From: Paenibacillus endophyticus
Lineage (GTDB): Bacteria; Bacillota; Bacilli; Paenibacillales; Paenibacillaceae
DNA: 64,000 nucleotides
NCBI RefSeq assembly: GCF_014192395.1
Contig: NZ_JACHXW010000006.1
Location: forward strand, 186,001-250,000
Reading direction: 5' to 3'
Position numbers and translations under genes: made by a program. How positions within the stretch are numbered: position 1 is the stretch's first letter; every line of letters starts with the position of its first letter. Positions 53,352 through 61,947 of the stretch are shown here, one piece after another. The notes beneath the pieces were generated by a model. That model searched no databases. It had not been told where the DNA came from and saw only the letters and a program-made list of their open reading frames with translations.

Positions 53352-54332
53352 ATGAAGGACGCCGTATATTTGGATAAAAGCAAGCGGAAATACAAAGGGA
53401 ACTTGCATATGCACACGACATGGTCAGACGGAACGCAGGAGGCAGCGGATGCTGTTTCTGCTTTCAAGGCGAAGGGCTACGACTTCATTAGCATAACGGA
53501 TCATGATATATTCGCTCGTACCGCAGCGTATGACACGGAAACTTTTATTGTACTGCCGGGCATGGAGAGAGGCGGCTTGAATCTGGTGCCGGATGAAGAT
53601 CCAGGCTATCACTTTGGGGTGCTGGACGATCCAACGATCGAACCTATGCAGGAAAGATTCCACCATTTGCAATCGTTTGAGGTCCCGATTCCTTGGGAAG
53701 GCCAACAATCCCCGCAGAAGCTGATCGACGATATGAGGGCGCATGGAAATCTGGTTGTATTCAATCATCCCGAATGGCATTTGACACGCTTTGAGGACAT
53801 GGTTCAGTACGATGGATTCTTTGCAATTGAAATTTATAATCACGCAACGGAATGGACGGCGAGCTCTTCCTATGGAGCAGCTTACTGGGATCACGCCCTT
53901 CAGAATGGCAAGCGCGTGTTCGGTATCGCCGCCGATGACTCGCACGACCATGATCCAAGCTGCGAAATTCCTGAGTATGGCGGCGGCTGGGTTTCTGTCG
54001 AGGCAGAGGAGCTTTCGCAGGCAGGCATTATTGCGGCTCTAAAAAAAGGACAGTTTTATTCGAGCTCTGGACCTGAGATTACTGATTTCCGCGTAGAGAA
54101 TGGCTTCGTCCATGTGGAGTGCTCGCCGTGCCAATACATCATGTTTAAAGCATTCCCGCTGCGTGGACCGTTCCACGTAGAACGGGAAAAGGGCGAATTA
54201 ATGACCTCGGGAAGCATGGTGATCCAGAAGGGCATGAGCTATATTCGGGTGGAGTGCGTGGATGAGAAGGGCAGAGTAGCGTGGTCCAATCCGATCTTTG
54301 TAGCAGACTTGGCAGAGGAGGAGCAGCAATGA
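53352..54332 (+). CDS. PHP-domain phosphoesterase 1 of the AEP cluster
   Basis: PHP-superfamily metal-dependent phosphoesterase, 326 residues from ATG 53352 (AGGAGTGG upstream; an earlier in-frame ATG at 53274 lacks a site). Metal ligands are visible in GNLHMHTTWSDG (His19, His21), ISITDHD, VFNHPEW, and GIAADDSHDHD. The C-terminal segment (SGPEITDFRVENGFVHVECS, RVECVDEKGRVAWSNP) is typical of PHP proteins with a small beta domain. No substrate is assigned. As the first gene of a coupled operon with AEP catabolic enzymes (ATGA overlap with the next gene), it probably cleaves a phosphodiester or phosphonate ester upstream of AEP release (inference). Confidence 0.85.
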   Translation: MKDAVYLDKSKRKYKGNLHMHTTWSDGTQEAADAVSAFKAKGYDFISITDHDIFARTAAYDTETFIVLPGMERGGLNLVPDEDPGYHFGVLDDPTIEPMQERFHHLQSFEVPIPWEGQQSPQKLIDDMRAHGNLVVFNHPEWHLTRFEDMVQYDGFFAIEIYNHATEWTASSSYGAAYWDHALQNGKRVFGIAADDSHDHDPSCEIPEYGGGWVSVEAEELSQAGIIAALKKGQFYSSSGPEITDFRVENGFVHVECSPCQYIMFKAFPLRGPFHVEREKGELMTSGSMVIQKGMSYIRVECVDEKGRVAWSNPIFVADLAEEEQQ

Positions 54333-55303
54333 GAGATGCCATTATTTTGGATGCTGGGCGTCAAAAATATAAAGGCAATATACATTCGCACTCTGTTCGC
54401 AGCGACGGCGAATATACGGTAGAGCAAATGATAGAAGCTTACCGCTCAAAGGACTATGATTTTATGTGTTTAAGCGACCATGAAATCTATTTCCATAGCG
54501 ATGCCTATGATACGGAAACGTTCATTATGCTGGACGGCTATGAAATGGCTTGCGAGATGGAACGTGAAACGACGGGCCAACAATATCATATGCATGGCCT
54601 GTTGGATCGTTCATTGCAGGCGGAGAAGCCCTTTCAGCATGATGAGGAGCATGCGAAGCCGGATTATGAGAGCTTGGAAACGATCCAGCAATTAATTAAT
54701 GAGATGAGAAGCAAAGGCAATCTCGTCATTATGAATCATCCGGAATGGTCCAAAAACCGGGAAGAGGATTTGCTGAAGCTCGAAGGTTATGCCGCGATTG
54801 AAATTTATAATCACCAATCCGAGATTCAAGAGGCGGTAGGCTACGGCGTATCTTATTGGGATTATGTGCTGAAGCGGGGCAAGCGGATTAACGCTATCGC
54901 GGCAGACGATGCCCATGGCGGTCCGACGGACATGGCCGTTTCGGAATTTTATGGCGGCTGGATTGCCGTAGAGAGTGAGCGCTTAGAGCAGCAAGCGATT
55001 ATCGATGCGATAAAGGCGGGCCAATATTATAGCTCCAATGGGCCGAAGATTTATGATCTGCGCATAGAGAACGATAAGTTGAAGGTCGTGTGCTCCCCTG
55101 TACGCACCATTCGCTTTATTACGTTTCCGGATAATGGCTTGGCGGAGTTGGACCCAACCGGTGAACTCATCACTGAAGCTGAATATTTCATTCAAAATAA
55201 TGAGCAATATGTACGGGTGGAATGCGTAGACGCATCCGGAAAAATAGCGTGGAGCAATCCGGTCTATCCCAAATACGAGCTGAACGCATTGGAGGAATTA
55301 TGA
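54329..55303 (+). CDS. PHP-domain phosphoesterase 2 of the AEP cluster
   Basis: A 324-residue paralogue of the preceding protein, with the same opening (YKGNIHSHSVRSDG; His19, His21), LSDHEIYFHSDAYDTETFIM, MNHPEW, AIEIYNH, AADDAH and the ending RVECVDASGKIAWSNPVYP. GGAGGAG precedes the start, which overlaps the previous stop (ATGA). Its own stop overlaps phnW in the same way. Keeping two close paralogues side by side suggests different leaving groups or a heteromer. The exact activity is unknown. Confidence 0.85.
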   Translation: MRDAIILDAGRQKYKGNIHSHSVRSDGEYTVEQMIEAYRSKDYDFMCLSDHEIYFHSDAYDTETFIMLDGYEMACEMERETTGQQYHMHGLLDRSLQAEKPFQHDEEHAKPDYESLETIQQLINEMRSKGNLVIMNHPEWSKNREEDLLKLEGYAAIEIYNHQSEIQEAVGYGVSYWDYVLKRGKRINAIAADDAHGGPTDMAVSEFYGGWIAVESERLEQQAIIDAIKAGQYYSSNGPKIYDLRIENDKLKVVCSPVRTIRFITFPDNGLAELDPTGELITEAEYFIQNNEQYVRVECVDASGKIAWSNPVYPKYELNALEEL

Positions 55304-56409
55304 GCAATCCATATTTGTTATTAACGCCAGGCCCCCTATCGACAACCGCAACGGTTAAAGAGGCGATGCAAAAGGATTGGTGCACGTGGGATCATGAATA
55401 TAAAACCATTGTCGAGCAGATTCGTCAGCAGCTGCTGGAGGTGGGCTGCGCATCTAAGGAGCATTATACGACTGTGTTCATGCAGGGCAGCGGCACCTTT
55501 GGTGTTGAAGCGACACTTGGATCTGTCATGCCGAGTGACGGCAAGCTGCTCGTTTTGATAAATGGCGCCTACGGGAGGCGTATGGAGGAAATCGCAAAGG
55601 TGCTCCGTATTCCGCATCTATCCATGGAATTTGATGCGAATATGCCGGTTGATCCGCATGCCGTTGAAAGGAAACTGATTGAGGATGCGTCGATTACGCA
55701 TGTCGCTATGGTCCATTGCGAGACGACAACGGGCATTCTGAATCCGCTTGAGGCAGTCATGGATGTCATTAAGAGAAATCACCGCAAAGCAATCATCGAT
55801 GCGATGAGCAGCTTTGGCGGAATTCCGATCGCAGTAGAAGAGCTGCAGATCGACTTTATCATCAGCAGCGCGAATAAATGCATCCAAGGCGTTCCGGGCT
55901 TCAGCTTTATTCTTTGCAGAAGGGATGAGCTTAAGAAATGCAAAGGGAGAGCGCGCTCATTATCGCTTGATTTGTATGACCAATGGGAGACGATGGAGCA
56001 GGACTCCGGCAAATGGCGCTTCACTTCGCCAACGCATGTCGTCCATGCTTTTAAGCAAGCACTCAAGGAATTAGCGGAAGAAGGCGGCGTAGAAGCACGT
56101 CATGAACGGTACCGCATGAATCAGCAAATCGTCGTGGAAGGGATGACGCAAGCCGGCTTCAAGGCTTACTTGCCGAGAGAGCTGCAATCTCCCTTGATTA
56201 CAACCTTTTTGTATCCCACGCATATTCCATTCACCTTTGAACATTTTTATACCTTTTTGAAGTCGGCTGGCTTCGTCATTTATCCTGGCAAATTAACAGA
56301 TATACATGTATTTCGTATCGGGAACATGGGTGACGTGCATCCCAAGGATATGGATCGGTTGAATGCGCACATATTACGTTATGTAGGAGAGAGCCAATAT
56401 GCAAATTGA
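55300..56409 (+). CDS. phnW: 2-aminoethylphosphonate:pyruvate transaminase
   Basis: PLP-dependent class V aminotransferase, 369 residues, starting at the ATG that overlaps the upstream stop (GGAGGAATT ahead). It transfers the amino group of AEP to pyruvate, giving phosphonoacetaldehyde and alanine. Motifs are LLLTPGPLSTTATVKEAM, CTWDHEY, QGSGTFGVEATLGS, VHCETTTGILNPL, and the PLP lysine in SSANKCIQGVPGFSF (Lys193). It is followed at once by phnX, whose product consumes its product; the genes overlap by 11 bases. Confidence 0.95.
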   Translation: MSNPYLLLTPGPLSTTATVKEAMQKDWCTWDHEYKTIVEQIRQQLLEVGCASKEHYTTVFMQGSGTFGVEATLGSVMPSDGKLLVLINGAYGRRMEEIAKVLRIPHLSMEFDANMPVDPHAVERKLIEDASITHVAMVHCETTTGILNPLEAVMDVIKRNHRKAIIDAMSSFGGIPIAVEELQIDFIISSANKCIQGVPGFSFILCRRDELKKCKGRARSLSLDLYDQWETMEQDSGKWRFTSPTHVVHAFKQALKELAEEGGVEARHERYRMNQQIVVEGMTQAGFKAYLPRELQSPLITTFLYPTHIPFTFEHFYTFLKSAGFVIYPGKLTDIHVFRIGNMGDVHPKDMDRLNAHILRYVGESQYAN

Positions 56410-57220
56410 AGGCATTATATTTGATTGGGCAGGCACTACGGTTGATTATGGCTGCTTTGCGCCGGTACAGGTTTTTATCGGTATTTTTGAGGAGATAGGC
56501 ATTCCTGTGACAATGGAAGAGGTTCGCGCGCCTATGGGACAGCTGAAGCGGGATCATATTCAATCGCTGCTGCAAATGCCAAGAATAGGAGCTGCTTTTC
56601 AGACGATATTCGGCCGCAGCTATACGGAAGCGGATATTGACGAGCTGCATGACCGGTTTGAGCCTAGGCTGCTCGCTATTCTCTCGCAGTTCGGAAAGCC
56701 CAATCCGCATGTTATAGAAACGGTAGAGCAGTTGAGACATCAAGGCTTGAAAATCGGAGCGACTACGGGCTATACCTCCACTATGCTTTCCATCGTGGCG
56801 AATGCGGCGAAGGATTACGGCTATGAGCCTGATCATTGGGTAACGCCCGATCAGGTTATGGACAAAGGCAGGCCCTATCCTTACATGATTTATGAGAATA
56901 TGAAGCAGCTGGGCCTGCGCCATCACGCACAAGTGATTAAGGTCGGAGACACCACCTCTGACATGCAAGAGGCGAATAGTGCTGGCGTATGGGCGATCGG
57001 CATCGTGAAAGGCAGCTCCATGCTCGGGCTTACGGAAGTTGAGGTGCAGCAGCTGTCGGCTGAGGAAGAACGTCAAATGATCGCTGCTGTGAGTAAACAG
57101 TATATGGAAGCAGGAGCGCATGCCGTGATTGAAGACCTGTCTCAGCTGCCTGCAATGATTGATCATATTAATAATCGATTGCTGAATAAGGAGCTGCCTT
57201 ATGGATATCCGCATCAATAG
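56399..57220 (+). CDS. phnX: Phosphonoacetaldehyde hydrolase (phosphonatase)
   Basis: HAD-superfamily enzyme, 273 residues, that breaks the C-P bond of phosphonoacetaldehyde to acetaldehyde and phosphate. It shows the nucleophile in IIFDWAGTTVDYG (Asp9), the cap-domain Schiff-base lysine in APMGQLKRDHI (Lys50), GATTGYT, and the metal-binding KVGDTTSDMQEA. The C-terminus is ordinary for PhnX. The start has AGGAGAG ahead. The 3' end overlaps the next gene by 20 bases, so all enzymes are made together. Confidence 0.95.
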   Translation: MQIEGIIFDWAGTTVDYGCFAPVQVFIGIFEEIGIPVTMEEVRAPMGQLKRDHIQSLLQMPRIGAAFQTIFGRSYTEADIDELHDRFEPRLLAILSQFGKPNPHVIETVEQLRHQGLKIGATTGYTSTMLSIVANAAKDYGYEPDHWVTPDQVMDKGRPYPYMIYENMKQLGLRHHAQVIKVGDTTSDMQEANSAGVWAIGIVKGSSMLGLTEVEVQQLSAEEERQMIAAVSKQYMEAGAHAVIEDLSQLPAMIDHINNRLLNKELPYGYPHQ

Positions 57221-58559
57221 CCGTATAGAGGGAGATATCAATGGAACGGATGCTCGTCAGGCTTGGCAGGACGAGCATCTGAGCGAAGAGACGCTTGCTG
57301 TACTGGAACAGGACAGCAAGCTTTTTCTTCATCAGTCGATGTCTACCCCATGCTTGAATGCGATCGTCAATGCTGAGGGCATCTACCTGGAGGATCAGGA
57401 TGGGCGCAAAGTGATCGATTTCCATGGAAACAGCGTGCACCAGGTCGGCTACAAAAATGAATATGTGATGAACGCAATCATTGCGCAGATGCAGCAGCTG
57501 CCATTTCTGCCGCGCCGCTATACGAGCAAGATTGCGATTCAGCTGGCGCAGAAGTTAATCGAGCTGGCGCCGGGAGATTTGAACAAGGTGCTGTTTGCGC
57601 CTGGCGGCACCAGTGCGATCGGAATAGCGCTGAAGCTTGCGCGCAGGGCAACCGGCAAGCACAAAATGATTTCGACATGGGATTCCTTCCATGGCGCAAG
57701 CTTGGATGCGATATCGGTTGGCGGCGAGTCCGTATTCAGAAGCGGGATAGGACCGTTGATGTCAGGGACGGAGCATATGATGCCTTATAACAGCTACCGT
57801 TCTATCTTCGGAGAAGGAGAAGCGGCCAACGCCAAAAACCTGGACTACTTAGCCTATATGCTGGAGAGGGAGGAGGATGTGTGCGCGGTCATTCTCGAGC
57901 CGATTCGGAGTACGGACGTACAGATTCCGAGCGTTGCTTATATGCAGCGGCTTCGTCAAATCTGCGACGATTATGGCGTGCTGCTCATCCTTGACGAAAT
58001 ACCAACGGCACTCGGCCGTACGGGCACCATGTTCGTTCACGAGCATTATGGAATCGTGCCGGATATTGTGGTGATTGGCAAAGGATTTGGCGGTGGGATT
58101 TTCCCCATGGCAGGCATTATTGCCAGAGAGCATTTGGATATCGCGGGGGATATTTCCCTCGGGCATTATACGCATGAAAAAAGCGCTGTAGGCTGTGCGG
58201 CTGCACTGGCTACCATTGCATATATCGAACAGGAAAACCTGCTTGAGCATGCGAAAAACATGGAGCGTTGGCTGCTGGTGCATCTTCAGGAGCTTCAGCG
58301 TAAATATGCCGTAATCGGCGATGTTCGCGTTAAAGGCATGCTGGCGGCAATCGAGCTTGTTTCGAATCGGGAGACAAAGGAGAAGGAAGCAGCAGGCGCT
58401 GAAAAAGTTCTCTATGAATGCTTGTCACGCGGACTAAGCTTCAAGGTATCAAGCGGAAACGTCATTACGCTCGTTCCGCCTTTAATTACAACTGCTGAGC
58501 AAATGGAAGAAGCAATCGCTATTTTAGATCAAGCGCTTGAACAAGTGTTCACGAAATAA
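57201..58559 (+). CDS. pbfA: PLP-dependent (R)-1-hydroxy-2-aminoethylphosphonate ammonia-lyase (PbfA-like)
   Basis: A 452-residue fold-type I, class III aminotransferase-like protein. Features are DFHGNSVHQVGYKNEYV, LFAPGGTSAIGIALKLARRA, the PLP Asp in LLILDEIPTALGRTG and the Lys in VVIGKGFGGGIFPMAG, then SLGHYTHEKSAVGCAA. Enzymes of this form encoded beside phnW and phnX are PbfA, which eliminates ammonia from (R)-1-hydroxy-AEP to give phosphonoacetaldehyde, feeding PhnX and letting cells use the hydroxylated analogue as well as AEP. The start (AGGAG ahead) lies inside phnX. Class III aminotransferases are diverse, so the assignment depends on the neighbours. Confidence 0.82.
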   Translation: MDIRINSRIEGDINGTDARQAWQDEHLSEETLAVLEQDSKLFLHQSMSTPCLNAIVNAEGIYLEDQDGRKVIDFHGNSVHQVGYKNEYVMNAIIAQMQQLPFLPRRYTSKIAIQLAQKLIELAPGDLNKVLFAPGGTSAIGIALKLARRATGKHKMISTWDSFHGASLDAISVGGESVFRSGIGPLMSGTEHMMPYNSYRSIFGEGEAANAKNLDYLAYMLEREEDVCAVILEPIRSTDVQIPSVAYMQRLRQICDDYGVLLILDEIPTALGRTGTMFVHEHYGIVPDIVVIGKGFGGGIFPMAGIIAREHLDIAGDISLGHYTHEKSAVGCAAALATIAYIEQENLLEHAKNMERWLLVHLQELQRKYAVIGDVRVKGMLAAIELVSNRETKEKEAAGAEKVLYECLSRGLSFKVSSGNVITLVPPLITTAEQMEEAIAILDQALEQVFTK

Positions 58560-58630
58560 ATCAGACCTGCCAACTTGAAAACAACAACATCACAATTAAA
58601 AAAATAATAAAACAATTTATTAATGTGTAA

Positions 58631-58660
58631 TTGACACAGTTTTTACAATTCTCCTTTATA
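58631..58660 (+). promoter_or_regulatory. Promoter of the phosphonate-linked ABC importer
   Basis: TTGACA (58631-58636) and TTTATA (58655-58660) with an 18-base spacer lie 48 bases before the binding-protein start. The importer can therefore be made apart from the enzyme operon. An AATTAAAA-rich stretch precedes it, as near the first promoter. Confidence 0.5.
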
Positions 58661-58707
58661 GTTTAGTTAAGCCAGTGAGAACTGGAAAACGAGGAGGGTT
58701 TACAAGA

Positions 58708-60087
58708 ATGAAGAAGCTTGCGCTTGGATTAATTAGTGTAATGACAAGTATGACCTTGTTAGCAGGATGCAGTACAGGCTCAAATTCTGGAGCTGCTGCT
58801 AATAGCAGCGCAGAGTCTTCCGGTAATGGCGAGAAAATGAAAGAGGTCGTGATCTCCGTTCGCGAGAACACATGGGGAGCGCGGAAGGATAATTTCATCG
58901 AAGCTGAAAAACGCGCGAACGAAGAGCTAAAGTCAGAGAATGTACAGATAAAAATAGACTGGTGGCCTGGCATTGGCGATGATGAGCTGATTCTGCAGGC
59001 GCAAGCGAATAAAGTAGCGGATGTGTTTATCAACTCCAGCGTGGATATTGGGTGGCAGCTGAATGCCGGACTAATCCGCGACGTGGATTGGGTTGGAGCA
59101 TCAGATGTGTTCAAAAACATGCCGGAATCCTACAACAACATGATGAAGTACGAAGACCATTATTATGGCGTTATTCAGGATATGGACGCTTCTCCCGTAT
59201 TCATTAGCCGTAAGGCGCTGGAAGGCATGGGCTGGACAGCTGCGCAAATCGATGAGCTGAAGGCTCGCGTGGATGCTGGCAGCTTTACCTTCGGTGAGCT
59301 TGTGGATCTAGCTGATGAGTCGGTAAAGAAAAAGCTGGTTAAGGTAGGTTTCGGCGTTGAGGATACGAGGTTTGAAGGCTGGAATTATACATTCGACAAT
59401 TTTAATTACAGTGCGGAAGAGAACAAGATGGTACTGTCGAAAAACACGCAGAAGGTGTATGAATTTTGGCAGGATGCGAAGCAGCGCGGCGTCGTTACGG
59501 AAGGCATTGGCGAGATTGATACGGACAAGGCTGCCGAGCTGTTCATTAAAGGCGAATTGTTCGCAGAATTTGCCCGTACTGAATTCTATCAAGTGATGCG
59601 TACGCAGCTTGGCATGGATGAAGATTTGGCTGGCTATGAAGCATGGTTTAAGGAAAATGCGATTTGGATTCCAGTTCCGTCGGTTGAGCAGGGCGGTAAG
59701 CCTGTTTCCTACAGCAATCCTGCATTGATCTACGTTGGGGCTAAGGTCGATGATGAGAAGATGCCGTATGTTCAAAAGCTGATTGAGCATGTACTGGACC
59801 CAGACCTGCAAATCAATCATACGCTTAAGAGCGGCAAGCTTCCTGTAACGGCGGCAGCACAGGAGGATCCACGCTTCCAAGAAATGAGCTTCTACAAAGA
59901 TCATGCCTATTTAATCGATTTCACAAAAACTCGTCCAGCTCAAATGGATTATGCGGTTTACATGAAATCTTTCACGCTTGGCATTGATGCCATTCTGACC
60001 AAAGGTCAAACGGCAGCTGAAGCTTTTGAGCTATTCCAAAAGGATGTCAAACAAAACGTGCCAGCGGACAGTCTCATTGTAGAATAG
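58708..60087 (+). CDS. Solute-binding lipoprotein of CUT1-type ABC importer in the AEP cluster
   Basis: Lipoprotein of 459 residues from ATG 58708 (GAGGAGGG ahead), with lipobox TLLAGC (Cys21) and a Ser/Ala-rich linker. The body is a type 1 sugar-type binding fold (EVVISVRENTWGARKDNF, KIDWWPGIGDDELILQAQ, ending GIDAILTKGQTAAEAFELFQ). The permeases and ATPase downstream are also of the carbohydrate class. It sits between AEP catabolic genes and a PHP hydrolase, so the ligand may be a phosphonate conjugate such as a glyceryl- or glycosyl-AEP rather than free AEP. That is inference; the sequence does not reveal the ligand. Confidence 0.85.
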   Translation: MKKLALGLISVMTSMTLLAGCSTGSNSGAAANSSAESSGNGEKMKEVVISVRENTWGARKDNFIEAEKRANEELKSENVQIKIDWWPGIGDDELILQAQANKVADVFINSSVDIGWQLNAGLIRDVDWVGASDVFKNMPESYNNMMKYEDHYYGVIQDMDASPVFISRKALEGMGWTAAQIDELKARVDAGSFTFGELVDLADESVKKKLVKVGFGVEDTRFEGWNYTFDNFNYSAEENKMVLSKNTQKVYEFWQDAKQRGVVTEGIGEIDTDKAAELFIKGELFAEFARTEFYQVMRTQLGMDEDLAGYEAWFKENAIWIPVPSVEQGGKPVSYSNPALIYVGAKVDDEKMPYVQKLIEHVLDPDLQINHTLKSGKLPVTAAAQEDPRFQEMSFYKDHAYLIDFTKTRPAQMDYAVYMKSFTLGIDAILTKGQTAAEAFELFQKDVKQNVPADSLIVE

Positions 60088-60100
60088 CGATGACACAGAG

Positions 60101-60130
60101 AAGGTGCTCTGCTTGCAAGAGCACCTTTCC
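60101..60130 (+). other. Intra-operon hairpin after the binding-protein gene
   Basis: AAGGTGCTCT-GCTTGCA-AGAGCACCTT is a perfect 10-bp stem with a short T-run. Between a binding-protein gene and its permeases such a hairpin usually lowers downstream expression and stabilises the upstream message. Confidence 0.65.
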
Positions 60131-60168
60131 GTATATTTCGTTTAAAGGAAGCAGGTGCAGATCTCATT

Positions 60169-61107
60169 ATGGAGATCCCAGTGACTTTAGCCAAAAAGGC
60201 TTACAAGAAGCCTTTAGCCAAGAAAATGTATCCCTATTTTTTCATTATGCCCTTTGCGCTTCTCGTGCTTGTCTTTTTCATTCTACCTGCGATTGCGACT
60301 ATTATCATGTCCTTCACGGATTTAAATGCGTCGATGAAAATAAATTTTGTCGGGTTCGATAATTTCAAGCGGATATTTTCTGATTACAGCATGCCTCAGA
60401 TTTTATGGAATACTGTCCTGTTTGCAGTAGTTACGCTTGTGTTTTCTTTATTTTTTGGACTCTTTATATCTATAGCGACCCAGTACTTCTTAAAGGGAAA
60501 ATTGACGGCAGTCATTTATCGTGTCCTATGGTTAATTCCAAGCATTATACCTGCTGTTGTATATGTTACGTTCTGGAAGTATTTGTTTGATCCGACGGGC
60601 GATGGGCTAATCAATAAGGTTGTGCACCTATTCCAGCCAGAAGGTGATCCTGTTTCTTGGTTTACGAAAATCGCGATGGCAATCGTGATCATTGCAACGA
60701 TAGTATCAACCACTTCAGGAGGCATGATTCTGTTATCGGCCGCTATCAGCTCCATCCCCGAGGATCTGTATAAGGCTGCCAAAGTGGATGGAGCAAGCGA
60801 GAAGTCGGTCATCACCAAGATTATTCTTCCTTCATTAAAGTGGCCGTTAATGTATATTACGATATCGGATCTGATCGGCTTTGTGTCTTCCTATTTCTTC
60901 ATCTTGCTTCTGACAAATGGCGGACCCATGCGGGATACAACAACGTTATCTCTATACGCGTACCAGCAGGCCTTTAATTTGAAATATTATGGATACGGCG
61001 CCGCCCTTTCTCTATTGGTTGTGCTGATCTCGCTAATTTTGACATTATGGCTGCTGAGGCTGTTTGATTTCAATGAAATGATAAAGCCATCGCGCATCGA
61101 GGATTAG
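60169..61107 (+). CDS. CUT1-type ABC permease 1 (AEP cluster)
   Basis: A 312-residue membrane protein with about six helices. The cytoplasmic EAA loop is LYKAAKVDGASEKSVITKIILPSL, the form used by maltose/multiple-sugar (MalF/UgpA-like) systems. The ATG at 60169 is used here. A GTG at 60181, with GGAG six bases ahead, is an equally good start and would remove four residues. It partners the following permease. Confidence 0.9.
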   Translation: MEIPVTLAKKAYKKPLAKKMYPYFFIMPFALLVLVFFILPAIATIIMSFTDLNASMKINFVGFDNFKRIFSDYSMPQILWNTVLFAVVTLVFSLFFGLFISIATQYFLKGKLTAVIYRVLWLIPSIIPAVVYVTFWKYLFDPTGDGLINKVVHLFQPEGDPVSWFTKIAMAIVIIATIVSTTSGGMILLSAAISSIPEDLYKAAKVDGASEKSVITKIILPSLKWPLMYITISDLIGFVSSYFFILLLTNGGPMRDTTTLSLYAYQQAFNLKYYGYGAALSLLVVLISLILTLWLLRLFDFNEMIKPSRIED

Positions 61108-61116
61108 GAGGCCGTT

Positions 61117-61947
61117 ATGTCGACAAGTATCGCAAAAAAACTGCTCGTGCACACGTATATGCTGCTCTTTACGATGCCTATCATTGGCATGATTATCTGG
61201 TACGTTATCGCAGCAACCTTCAATGGCACGACGGGGCAATTTACACTCGAGAACTTTACCTTTGTGAAAGAGCCTATCGAGTATGCGGGTGTTGTTCTGC
61301 CGGCGATTTGGCCCATTGTTCTAAATACATTAGTCTATTCGGTTCTTATCGTAGTGATTGAAATCGGAATAGCTGTACCAGCTGCATATGCATTCTCGAG
61401 GCTGGATTTCAAAGGCAAGCTGGCATCCATGAAGTTCCTGTTTCTTATGCGCTCTTTTCCAGGTATAACGCTTATTATTGCAACGTTTTTCATCCTCGTT
61501 CAAATGAATCTGGTGAATACGTATTTAGGTGTTATTCTCGTGGCCATAACGGGTTCATTGCCGGGCCGAGTGTACATTATGAAAGGCTTCTTCGATGAGG
61601 TGCCGTGGGATTTGGAGTGGGCGGCTATGGTAGACGGCTGCTCCAGATTTCGGGCGCTCACGAAAGTGCTCGTTCCTTATGTATTGCCGGGCATTGGCGC
61701 TATATCAGTGTTCTCCTTCTTAGGCGCCTACGGCGAATGGTTTCTGTTCAAGCTGTTTATATTCGATGACAATATGCTGACGCTGGCGGGTTATCTGTCT
61801 CGTTTGGTCACGAAAGAAAATGTCATTTTGAATTATGGGCTGCTTACGGCAATTGGTTTGTTTTATACGATTCCGCTAGTCGTGTTCTATATCTTTACTC
61901 AAAAAATATTCCTGAAGATCAATATGGGAGGGGCAAAGCAGGTATGA
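61117..61947 (+). CDS. CUT1-type ABC permease 2 (AEP cluster)
   Basis: A 276-residue MalG/UgpE-like permease with six helices and the EAA loop DLEWAAMVDGCSRFRALTKV. It shows MALG-type features such as PAAYAFSRLDFKGK. It starts 10 bases after the first permease (GGAGG ahead), and its stop overlaps the ATPase start (ATGA), so the complex is produced together. Confidence 0.9.
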   Translation: MSTSIAKKLLVHTYMLLFTMPIIGMIIWYVIAATFNGTTGQFTLENFTFVKEPIEYAGVVLPAIWPIVLNTLVYSVLIVVIEIGIAVPAAYAFSRLDFKGKLASMKFLFLMRSFPGITLIIATFFILVQMNLVNTYLGVILVAITGSLPGRVYIMKGFFDEVPWDLEWAAMVDGCSRFRALTKVLVPYVLPGIGAISVFSFLGAYGEWFLFKLFIFDDNMLTLAGYLSRLVTKENVILNYGLLTAIGLFYTIPLVVFYIFTQKIFLKINMGGAKQV

